Part shown: positions 1 through 5,944 of the stretch, piece after piece
Position numbering within the stretch: the first letter of the stretch is position 1
How the letters are laid out: each line of letters opens with the position of its first letter
NCBI GenBank assembly: GCA_945897655.1
Contig: CAMDHB010000167.1
Coordinates: forward strand, 1 to 7,493
Source: Pseudorhodobacter antarcticus
Lineage (GTDB): Bacteria; Pseudomonadota; Alphaproteobacteria; Rhodobacterales; Rhodobacteraceae
Direction of reading: 5' to 3'
Length of the DNA: 7,493 nt
Made by a program: the position numbers and the translations under genes
Notes under the pieces: generated by a model
Database searches by the model: none
Told to the model about the DNA's origin: nothing
Seen by the model: only the letters and a program-made list of their open reading frames with translations

Positions 1-293
1 CCCCCCAGCGCCGACCCGACGAACCCTCCCGTTGTCAGCACCGCCCCCATCCGGAAATCGACAGCCTTGCGCCGGAGTTGCGCCAAAACGCCCGAGATCG
101 AGGACGCAACGACCTGATTTGCCCCTGTCGCCACCGCCACCGCAGGCGGCACGCCGATAAACATGAGGAGTGGCGTGATCAGAAACCCGCCGCCCACCCC
201 GAACATGCCGGACAAGAACCCCACCAATCCGCCCAATCCCAACAGGATCAGGACGTTGACCGATATCTCGGCAATCGGAAGATATAGCTGCAT
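1..293 (-). CDS. TSUP (TauE/SafE) family membrane permease, 3' end outside window
   Basis: Only the first 97 codons are visible. The protein starts MQLYLPIAEI and has a hydrophobic helix at about residues 13-30 containing the glycine-rich motif GFLSGMFGVGGGFLITPLL (residues 26-44). That motif is the hallmark of the TauE/SafE/TSUP family of small-anion permeases (sulfite, sulfoacetate and related organosulfur anions). A second conserved stretch, VATGANQVVASSISG (about 57-71), precedes a short basic cytoplasmic loop (RRKAVDF) and another helix. Full-length members have about 250-300 residues with 7-9 membrane segments, so roughly two thirds is missing here. The ATG at 291-293 lies 95 bp beyond the phosphorylase stop; upstream is only a weak GCAGGC-like ribosome-binding sequence. 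Same-strand placement allows read-through from the nucleoside operon, but nothing visible links the functions. The family is firm; the substrate cannot be assigned. Confidence 0.88.
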   Translation of the reverse strand, partial: MQLYLPIAEISVNVLILLGLGGLVGFLSGMFGVGGGFLITPLLMFIGVPPAVAVATGANQVVASSISGVLAQLRRKAVDFRMGAVLTTGGFVGSALG

Positions 294-388
294 GCGCCTG
301 CTGCCTGTTTTCCCCAAGCCTGCGCCCAGCCGCTGCTCAAGTCAAACCCCGCGCCACAACAATCTGCCGCATGGGGCCGGTTTTGCCG
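294..388 (-). other. Intergenic space between phosphorylase and TSUP genes
   Basis: These 95 bases contain no gene and no convincing terminator. An imperfect stem (GGTTTT with AAAACC, 379-396) straddles the phosphorylase stop codon but has no following U-run. A TTGACT (340-345) lacks a matching -10 element. Read-through into the TSUP gene is therefore possible. Confidence 0.4.
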
Positions 389-1180
389 CTAAAACCCGCG
401 CAGGAAATGCCGCAGCACCTTTTCCAGCTTGACCGCCCCGAAAGGCGCCATCGCCTTGGTATGTTCATGGCTGATCTGCTCATCCGACATGCCCGCCGCC
501 ATGTTGGTGATCGACGAAATCGCCGCCACCCGCAGCCCCAGAAACCGCGCCAGAATGACCTCGGGCACCGTCGACATGCCAACCGCATCGCCACCCAGGA
601 TCTTGATCGCCCTTATCTCGGCAGGCGTCTCGAACGAGGGCCCTGAATACCACGCGTAAACCCCCTCCGGCAGCGCCACACCCACGGCTTCCGCACTCGC
701 CCGCAAGGCCGCGCGCAACCCCGCATCATGCGCCGTCGTCATCGGCACAAACCGTGCATCGGTCTTTTCGCCAATCAGCGGGTTCAGCCCGGAAAAGTTG
801 ATGTGATCATTCAGCAGCATCAAATCACCCGGCCGGATATCCGGCCGCATGCTGCCCGCCGCGTTGGTCGCAATCAGCGCCTCGGCCCCCAGCGCCTTCA
901 GACATTCCAACGCCACCCGCATCGCCGCCGGATTGCCGTTTTCATAGTAATGCTCCCGCGCACCAAAGACGGCGACGCGTACCCCCTCCAGATCACCGAC
1001 CACCAGATTGGGGTTATGCCCCGACACGGCAACATGCGGAAACCCCGGCAGGTCGGCATAAGGAATGCTGACCCCCTGCACCGCACCTGCCAGATGCCCC
1101 AACCCCGACCCCAGGATCAGACCCAACCGCACCGGCGCATCCCCGGCGCGTGCGCGAATAACCTCAACGCTCTTTGACAT
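389..1180 (-). CDS. punA: Purine nucleoside phosphorylase (trimeric PNP/MTAP family)
   Basis: This 263-residue cytoplasmic enzyme should catalyse purine (deoxy)nucleoside + phosphate to free base + (deoxy)ribose-1-phosphate. The phosphate-binding loop GSGLG is at 24-28, REHYYENG at 75-82 matches the RFHxYEG motif, and TNAAGSM at 105-111 and DHINFSGLNPL at 125-135 follow. The base-site motifs are SGPSFETPAE (179-188, Glu184), GMSTVPEV (201-208, Met202), ITN (224-226) and SHEHT (237-241). Glu184, Met202 and Asn226 align by motif with human PNP Glu201, Met219 and Asn243. Asn at the last position is typical of 6-oxopurine enzymes, so inosine and guanosine are the likely substrates. The open frame extends to 1222, but I chose ATG 1180 because a GGGGGGGAG Shine-Dalgarno lies just upstream and MSKSVEVIRA is a normal N terminus. 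It overlaps the preceding permease by 17 bp and ends the importer operon. The symbol punA is by family, not proven orthology. Confidence 0.95.
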   Translation of the reverse strand: MSKSVEVIRARAGDAPVRLGLILGSGLGHLAGAVQGVSIPYADLPGFPHVAVSGHNPNLVVGDLEGVRVAVFGAREHYYENGNPAAMRVALECLKALGAEALIATNAAGSMRPDIRPGDLMLLNDHINFSGLNPLIGEKTDARFVPMTTAHDAGLRAALRASAEAVGVALPEGVYAWYSGPSFETPAEIRAIKILGGDAVGMSTVPEVILARFLGLRVAAISSITNMAAGMSDEQISHEHTKAMAPFGAVKLEKVLRHFLRGF

Positions 1181-2117
1181 AGGGCTCCCCCCCGGCGCGT
1201 GGCGGGATCGCCTTGCCCACAAACCCCGCCAGAATGATTACCGTCAGGATATAGGGCAGGGCTTGGGTAAACTGCACCGGGATGATGAACACGCCGATAT
1301 CAATGCTTTGAAACCGTATGGCCACGGCATCCAGCAAGCCAAACAGCGCACAAGCCATCAGACAATACCACGGCCGCCACTTGGCAAAGATCAACGCCGC
1401 CAAGGCGATGTACCCCCTCCCGGCCGTCATCTCACGCAGGAACCCCGCCGACAGCGCCATCGACATATAAGCCCCGGCCAACCCGCACAAAACCCCGGTA
1501 ATCGCCACAGCGGCATAGCGCAGACCCACCACCGACACACCTGCCGTATCCACCGCCGCAGGGTTTTCCCCGACCGCCCGAAGCCGCAAGCCAAACCGCG
1601 TGCGGTACAAAAGCCAAGCCGAAAACGGCACCAGCAGCAGCGCCACATAGACCAGAATCGAATGACCAAAAATCAGCCCAATCACCGGGTTGGGGTCCGT
1701 GATCCCGAACAGGTCCAACAGCGGCGCATCGGCGAACCGCATGTCGCCAGTCAAAGGCGGTGTCTGCCCGCCCAACCGGAACCATGCCGCCCCCAGAACC
1801 ACCGTCAGCCCCGACGCCAGAAAGTTGATCGCCACCCCCGAAATCAGCTGGTTCCCCCGGAACGTGATCGATGCCAACCCGTGAATCGCCGCAAACAGCA
1901 GCGCCGCCCCGATCCCCGCCAGCGTTCCAACCCAGACCGACCCGGTTGCAAAAGCCGCCGCTGCCGCCGCAAAGGCGGCCACCAGCATCTTGCCCTCCAG
2001 CCCGATGTCAAACACCCCGGCCCGCTCGGAGTAAAGCCCCGCAAGGCAGGCAAAGACCAGCGGCGTGGCCAACCGGATCGTCGATTCCAGAATCTGCAGG
2101 AAACTTGCCCATTCCAT
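1164..2117 (-). CDS. Nucleoside ABC transporter permease, NupQ-like (BPD_transp_2 family)
   Basis: This 317-residue, strongly hydrophobic inner-membrane protein has about eight or nine predicted helices. It carries ERAGVFDIGLEGKML (31-45), the signature of NupQ/YufQ-type permeases. A cytoplasmic loop, FGLRLRAVGENPAAVDTAGV (175-194), fits the coupling region contacted by the ABC ATPase, and GRGYIALAALIFAKWRP (233-249) is the conserved C-terminal motif. It should pair with the permease encoded immediately upstream to form a heterodimeric pore for nucleosides. ATG 2117 shares one base with the upstream TGA (TGATG), and GGAGG lies 8 bases ahead at 2126-2130. An in-frame GTG at 2120, which would give a 4-base GTGA overlap, is an alternative start adding one residue. 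The 3' end overlaps the phosphorylase start by 17 bp and contains a run of seven G. The family is certain; the purine nucleoside substrate is inferred from the neighbouring phosphorylase. Confidence 0.94.
   Translation of the reverse strand: MEWASFLQILESTIRLATPLVFACLAGLYSERAGVFDIGLEGKMLVAAFAAAAAAFATGSVWVGTLAGIGAALLFAAIHGLASITFRGNQLISGVAINFLASGLTVVLGAAWFRLGGQTPPLTGDMRFADAPLLDLFGITDPNPVIGLIFGHSILVYVALLLVPFSAWLLYRTRFGLRLRAVGENPAAVDTAGVSVVGLRYAAVAITGVLCGLAGAYMSMALSAGFLREMTAGRGYIALAALIFAKWRPWYCLMACALFGLLDAVAIRFQSIDIGVFIIPVQFTQALPYILTVIILAGFVGKAIPPRAGGEPYVKER
1185..1193 (-). promoter_or_regulatory. G-rich ribosome-binding site of the phosphorylase gene
   Basis: On the coding strand the sequence GGGGGGGAG lies 4 bases before the ATG at 1180 (6 bases counting from the G run). 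It is the only good Shine-Dalgarno match near the possible starts and fixes this ATG over the in-frame codon at 1222. The site lies inside the last codons of the upstream permease gene, so ribosomes finishing the permease pass over it, which would favour coupled translation. Confidence 0.6.
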
Positions 2118-3202
2118 CACGCGGCCCTCCGGACGAACAACCGCTCCAGCGGTTTTTGCACCATATAGGGCAGCGCCCCGGTGAACAGGATCACCAGCGC
2201 CTGCAACACCACGATCACCTCACGCGGAATCGTGGTGCCCAGGGCAAGCTGCGACCCGCCCTGATACAGGAACCCGAACAGAATGGACGCAATCACAATC
2301 CCGAACGGATGGTTCCGCCCCATCAGCGCCACCGCAATCCCGATGAACCCTGCCCCTTCGACCGAATTCAGCAACAGCCGGTTCGCCTCACCCTGCACAG
2401 AATTGATCGCCATCAGCCCCGACAGCGCCCCTGACAGCATCATGGCATAAAGCGTAATCCGGACCGGGCTGATCCCCGCATAGACCGCCGCCTTTTCCGA
2501 CTTTCCAAAGGCGCGGATCGCAAAGCCCAACCGCGTGTGCCACAACAGCACCCAAACCCCCACCGCACAGGCCAGCGCAATCAACAGGCTGATATTGGCC
2601 GGGTTTCGCGTGGAAAACGGAATGCCGACCAGCGCCAGAATCTCGCCCAACTGCGGCAGGTTCGTCACCTCGTCAAAGCGGGCCGAGGCCGGGTCCATCT
2701 TGCCCACCGGGCGCAACACATTGACCAGCAGATAGTTCATCAGCGCATAGGCGATGAAATTGAACATCATCGTCGTGATCACGATATGGCTGCCCCGCTT
2801 GGCCTGCAACCACGCGGGCAGGAACGCCCAGGCCGCGCCAAATGCCATCGCCGCCACCATCGATCCGGCCAGCGCAAGCGACCAATGCGGCCAGGGGATG
2901 AACAGGCACGACAGCGCAACACCCAATCCACCCAAGGTCGCCTGACCCTCGCCACCAATGTTGAACAGGCTGGCCTGAAACGCGATGGACACGGCAAGGC
3001 CCGTGAACATGAAATTCGTCGCGTAATACAGCGTATAACCCCAACCATAGGTCGATCCCAGCGACCCGGTGATCATGATCGTCAACGCCTCAACCGGGCT
3101 TTGCCCGATGGCCCAGATCAGAATGCCGCAAAAGAAGAATGCAATGATCAGGCAGATCAGCGGCACCAGCAATACATCGGCCCAACGTGGCATCTTGTCC
3201 AT
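2117..3202 (-). CDS. Nucleoside ABC transporter permease, NupP-like (BPD_transp_2 family)
   Basis: This 361-residue integral membrane protein has a long N-terminal helix (about 9-33), a periplasmic stretch, then several more helices to about residue 348. Family marks are GQSPVEAL (33-40), SLFNIGGEGQ (78-87), the cytoplasmic coupling loop TRLGFAIRAFGKSEKAAVYA (223-242) and GFIGIAVALMGRNHPFG (285-301). These match the larger permease (NupP/YufP type) of BMP-dependent nucleoside importers, and the length is normal for that subunit, while its partner downstream is the shorter NupQ type. The ATG at 3202 shares one base with the ATPase stop (TGATG), with GGGGG about 7 bases upstream. The gene ends on TGA sharing one base with the next ATG. 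A later Met at residue 4 is a possible but less well-placed start. Because the two permeases diverge, the pore is expected to be a heterodimer. Confidence 0.94.
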   Translation of the reverse strand: MDKMPRWADVLLVPLICLIIAFFFCGILIWAIGQSPVEALTIMITGSLGSTYGWGYTLYYATNFMFTGLAVSIAFQASLFNIGGEGQATLGGLGVALSCLFIPWPHWSLALAGSMVAAMAFGAAWAFLPAWLQAKRGSHIVITTMMFNFIAYALMNYLLVNVLRPVGKMDPASARFDEVTNLPQLGEILALVGIPFSTRNPANISLLIALACAVGVWVLLWHTRLGFAIRAFGKSEKAAVYAGISPVRITLYAMMLSGALSGLMAINSVQGEANRLLLNSVEGAGFIGIAVALMGRNHPFGIVIASILFGFLYQGGSQLALGTTIPREVIVVLQALVILFTGALPYMVQKPLERLFVRRAA

Positions 3203-4785
3203 CAGGCGGCCCCCTTCTTGCCAGCCATCCCGGCCATCATCATGCCCAACTCGCGCTCATCCGTCTTGTCGGGATCGCGTTCGCCCATCAACTGCCCGTC
3301 GAACATCACGACAATGCGGTCGGCCAGCGACATGATCTCGTCCAACTCGACCGAGACGAGCAGCACGGCCTTGCCCGCATCGCGCAGGGCCACGATCTGC
3401 TTGTGGATGTATTCAATGGCCCCGATGTCCACGCCCCGCGTCGGCTGCCCGATCAGCAGCAGGTCGGGGTTACGCTCCATCTCGCGCGCCACGACGATCT
3501 TTTGCTGGTTTCCACCGGAAAAGGATTTGGCCGCCAGCATCGGGTTGGGTGGCCGCACGTCGAACTTGGCCATCTTGGCGGCGGTATCGGCCTTGATCGC
3601 GGCATTGTTCATCAACAGCGCGTTGATCTGATATTCCGGCGCGTTGTGATAGCCGAACGCCACGTTTTCCCAGGCCGCGAAATCCATGATCAGCCCCAGC
3701 GCCTGCCGGTCCTCGGGCACATGGGCCACGCCAGCCTCGCGCCGCGCCTGTCCGTTGGCCCCTGCGCCTGACAAGGGCAGTTCAAACCCGTTCAGTGTCA
3801 CCTGACCCGTCGCCCGCGTGATACCGCCCAACGCCTGCAACAATTCAGACTGCCCGTTGCCCGCCACCCCGGCAATGCCCAGAATCTCGCCCTCACGGAT
3901 GTCAAAACTGACGCCCTTCAACCGCTCCACCCGGTTTTCGTCACGGACCCGCAGATCCTTGACCGACAGCACCACCCGCCCCGGTGAAGCAGGCTTTTTT
4001 TCCACCTCCAGCAAGACCTTGCGGCCCACCATCAATTCGGCCAACGCCTCGGGACTGGTCTCGGCCGTCTTGACCGTCGCGACCATCGTGCCCCGCCGCA
4101 TCACGCTGACATTGTCGGTCGCCTCCATGATCTCGCGCAGCTTGTGGGTGATCAGGATCACCGTCTTGCCCTGATCGCGCAGGCCCGCCAGAATCCGGAA
4201 CAGATGGTCCGCCTCCTCGGGCGTCAACACACCCGTCGGCTCGTCCAGGATCAGGATATCCGCCCGCCGGTACAGCGCCTTCAGGATTTCGACCCGCTGC
4301 TGATGGCCCACCGACAGATCCTCGATCACCGCATCGGGGTGCACGTCCAGATCAAACTCGGCGCTCAGCTCCTCCAACTCCTTGCGCGCCCGCGTCAGGC
4401 TGGTGGACAGCATCGCGCCATCTTCCGCGCCCAGTATGACGTTCTCCAGCACGGTAAAGTTCTGCACCAGCTTGAAATGCTGGAAAACCATCCCGATGCC
4501 GGCGCGAATGGCGCTCTGGCTGTCAGGGATCGGGGTCAGCCGCCCATTGATGAAAATCTCACCGGCATCGGCCTTGTAAAACCCGTACAGGATCGACATC
4601 AGCGTCGACTTGCCCGCACCGTTTTCGCCAATGATGCCGTGAATGGTACCGCGCGGCACCTGAATGTTGATGTCCTGATTGGCCTTCACCGGGCCGAATG
4701 CCTTGGAAATGCCCTTCAGTTCAATCGCATAGGGTGAAACGGGGGCGGCAGTTGCCTGCCGCCCCCCAATCATGCCTGCCGACAT
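3202..4785 (-). CDS. Nucleoside ABC transporter ATP-binding protein with two nucleotide-binding domains (NupO-like)
   Basis: This 527-residue cytoplasmic ATPase contains two ABC domains in one chain, as in sugar (RbsA-type) and BMP-dependent nucleoside importers. Domain 1 (about 20-255) is complete: Walker A GENGAGKST (53-61), Q-loop Gln102, signature LSVGHQQR (157-164), Walker B ILILDEPT (177-184, Asp181 and Glu182) and H-loop His214. Domain 2 (about 270-520) is degenerate: GVAGNGQSE (306-314) lacks the Walker A Lys, the Walker B is LLLIGQPT (442-449) with Gly446 and Gln447 instead of Asp and Glu, and the switch His is absent (SVELDE, 478-483). Its signature SGGNQQK (423-429) is intact. One competent and one degenerate domain is usual for this class. 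ATG 4785 shares one base with the binding-protein TAA. Met5 (4773) is an alternative start, but a strong hairpin would then begin only 7 bases into the gene. Confidence 0.95.
   Translation of the reverse strand: MSAGMIGGRQATAAPVSPYAIELKGISKAFGPVKANQDINIQVPRGTIHGIIGENGAGKSTLMSILYGFYKADAGEIFINGRLTPIPDSQSAIRAGIGMVFQHFKLVQNFTVLENVILGAEDGAMLSTSLTRARKELEELSAEFDLDVHPDAVIEDLSVGHQQRVEILKALYRRADILILDEPTGVLTPEEADHLFRILAGLRDQGKTVILITHKLREIMEATDNVSVMRRGTMVATVKTAETSPEALAELMVGRKVLLEVEKKPASPGRVVLSVKDLRVRDENRVERLKGVSFDIREGEILGIAGVAGNGQSELLQALGGITRATGQVTLNGFELPLSGAGANGQARREAGVAHVPEDRQALGLIMDFAAWENVAFGYHNAPEYQINALLMNNAAIKADTAAKMAKFDVRPPNPMLAAKSFSGGNQQKIVVAREMERNPDLLLIGQPTRGVDIGAIEYIHKQIVALRDAGKAVLLVSVELDEIMSLADRIVVMFDGQLMGERDPDKTDERELGMMMAGMAGKKGAA
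4741..4766 (-). promoter_or_regulatory. Perfect 11-bp hairpin with GCAA tetraloop at the binding-protein/ATPase junction
   Basis: In the transcript, GGGGGCGGCAG pairs without mismatch with CTGCCGCCCCC around a GCAA loop, which fits the GNRA tetraloop class. The stem starts 20 nucleotides into the ATPase gene and 18 bases after the binding-protein stop codon. No U-run follows (next bases GTTTCACCC), so it is not a canonical intrinsic terminator. By analogy with stem-loops between binding-protein and permease genes of other ABC operons, it may protect the upstream message from 3' exonucleases or reduce translation of the ATPase. The structure is seen in the sequence; the function is inferred. 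Confidence 0.6.
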
Positions 4786-5780
4786 TAGAACTGGCCAGCC
4801 GGGCAGGTGTTGTCGGACATGTAGTCATGCACGACCAACTCACCCGACACGATCTTGGCTGCAGCAGCATCAACAGCCGCCGTCATCTCAGCCGTCACCA
4901 GCGCCGCGTTGTTCTCGTCCATCGCATAGCCCACGCCACCAGCCTTCAGGTCCATCACATTGATGCCCGCCGTCAGCGCTTCGCCTTCCTTGAACGCGTC
5001 ATAAACCGCGTTATCAACCCGCTTCAGCATCGAGGTCAGAACCGAACCCGGATGCATGTAGTTCTGGTTGCTGTCCACGCCGATCGACAGGATGCCCATG
5101 TCGGCAGCCGCCTGCAGAACGCCCACACCCGTGCCGCCAGCGGCCGCATAGATCACGTCAGCGCCTTGCGACTGCTGAGATTTCGCAATCTCGGCACCCT
5201 TGACCGGGTTGTTCCACGCCGAACCATCGGTGCCGGTCATGTTCAAGATCACGGTCGCATCCGGCTTCACAGCCTTGACGCCTTGGGCATAGCCGCAACC
5301 AAAGCGGCGGATCAGCGGGATGTCCATGCCGCCGATGAAGCCAACCACGTTCGACTTCGACGCCATCGCGGCCATCATGCCAACCAGATACGAGCCCTGA
5401 TCCTCGGTGAAGACCACCGATTTCACGTTCGGCTGATCAACCACCATGTCGATGATCGCAAACTTGGTGTCCGGATAATCCGGGGCCACGGCGTTCAGAA
5501 CGTCACCAAAGGCAAAGCCGGTCATGACGATCGGGTTGGCGCCGCCTTCAGCCAGCTGACGCAAAGCCTGCTCGCGCTGGGCTTCGTTCTGCATTTCCAG
5601 CTCTTTATAGGTGCCGCCGGTCTCTTCCTTCCAACGCTCGGCGCCGCCAAAGGCCGCCTGGTTGAACGACTTGTCGAACTTGCCGCCCACGTCATAGATG
5701 ATCGCAGGGTCAGCCAAAGCCGCGCCCGCCGTCAAAGCCAGCAGTGCCGAAGCACCCAGCAAGTGTTTCATAAGGGTCAT
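4785..5780 (-). CDS. BMP (Bmp/PnrA) family periplasmic purine nucleoside-binding protein
   Basis: This 331-residue substrate-binding protein should deliver nucleosides to the permease pair encoded downstream. Residues 1-23 form a Sec signal peptide: MTLMKH, a Leu/Ala core, then ALA, with predicted cleavage before Asp24. There is no lipobox Cys, so it should be a free periplasmic protein, unlike the lipoprotein members of spirochaetes and Firmicutes. Family motifs are IYDVGGKFDKSFNQAAFGG (28-46), VVFTEDQGSYLVG (122-134), VVGFIGGMDIPLIRRFGCGY (145-164), YAAAGGTGVGV (211-221) and IGVDSNQNYMHPG (233-245). Two mature Cys, at 162 and 326, could form a disulfide. The frame stays open to 5858, but ATG 5780 has GGGAG six bases upstream and begins directly with the signal peptide. 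It is the first gene of the operon. Purine nucleosides are inferred from the linked phosphorylase; related BMP systems carry other nucleosides or riboflavin. Confidence 0.94.
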   Translation of the reverse strand: MTLMKHLLGASALLALTAGAALADPAIIYDVGGKFDKSFNQAAFGGAERWKEETGGTYKELEMQNEAQREQALRQLAEGGANPIVMTGFAFGDVLNAVAPDYPDTKFAIIDMVVDQPNVKSVVFTEDQGSYLVGMMAAMASKSNVVGFIGGMDIPLIRRFGCGYAQGVKAVKPDATVILNMTGTDGSAWNNPVKGAEIAKSQQSQGADVIYAAAGGTGVGVLQAAADMGILSIGVDSNQNYMHPGSVLTSMLKRVDNAVYDAFKEGEALTAGINVMDLKAGGVGYAMDENNAALVTAEMTAAVDAAAAKIVSGELVVHDYMSDNTCPAGQF

Positions 5781-5786
5781 TTCAGT

Positions 5787-5791
5787 CTCCC
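5787..5791 (-). promoter_or_regulatory. Ribosome-binding site of the nucleoside-binding protein gene
   Basis: GGGAG on the coding strand is separated by six bases (ACTGAA) from ATG 5780. It decides the start. The upstream in-frame GTG at 5858 would add 26 residues ahead of the signal peptide, and the next ATG at 5771 would be 15 bases from this site. Confidence 0.65.
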
Positions 5792-5874
5792 AGTTGTCAA
5801 AATCATTGCCACCCATTCCGAGACAAGCCCAAGTCCTTGCAGACTCACGACAGGTCACGGGCGGATCGTAATTG

Positions 5875-5904
5875 ATTTAGCTAGGATGCAGCGCAAACGG
5901 TCAA
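5875..5904 (-). promoter_or_regulatory. Candidate sigma-70-type promoter of the nucleoside importer operon
   Basis: The 164-bp space between rimI and the binding-protein gene contains TTGACC (5899-5904), close to the -35 consensus, followed after 18 bases by CTAAAT (5875-5880), a weak -10 with AAT at its end. Transcription would begin near 5868, giving a leader of about 88 nucleotides. The -10 overlaps a small TAGCTA palindrome. The region is noticeably less GC-rich than its flanks. No purine-riboswitch consensus is recognisable in the leader. This is a by-eye match and remains tentative. Confidence 0.4.
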
Positions 5905-5944
5905 CAGGAATCTGAATCGCGGTGACTGTGTTTTGATCATCGGG

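Noticed and set aside
340..345. TTGACT as the -35 of a TSUP promoter
   Set aside because: No acceptable -10 lies 16-19 bases downstream on the minus strand; the region there is GC-rich.
376..399. Hairpin at the phosphorylase stop codon as an intrinsic terminator
   Set aside because: The stem is interrupted by a C-C (G-G in RNA) mismatch and is followed by GC-rich sequence, not a U-run.
1065..2168. A 367-codon open frame on the plus strand opposite the NupQ-like permease
   Set aside because: Its product is rich in Arg, Gln, Pro and His with no recognisable domain, as expected for the antisense shadow of a GC-rich gene; the minus strand encodes a clear permease.
2117..5780. Riboflavin (RfuABCD-type) or sugar (CUT2-type) transporter as the identity of the ABC system
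   Set aside because: The architecture is shared, but the BMP-type binding protein argues against sugar and the coupled purine nucleoside phosphorylase argues for nucleosides; riboflavin is not strictly excluded.
5795..5800. A perfect TTGACA just upstream of the binding-protein start
   Set aside because: A matching -10 element would fall inside the coding region and none is seen; it cannot serve this gene.
5781..5858. N-terminal extension of the binding protein from GTG 5858
   Set aside because: It would put 26 non-hydrophobic residues in front of a good signal peptide, while ATG 5780 has a well-spaced GGGAG.
5781..5868. Purine riboswitch in the operon leader
   Set aside because: The leader is short and none of the conserved purine-aptamer junction or loop sequences is recognisable; no terminator-antiterminator pair is seen.
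4698..5915. A 405-codon open frame on the plus strand opposite the binding-protein gene
   Set aside because: His/Arg-rich composition, no family motif and complete overlap with a well-supported BMP gene; it is a shadow frame.
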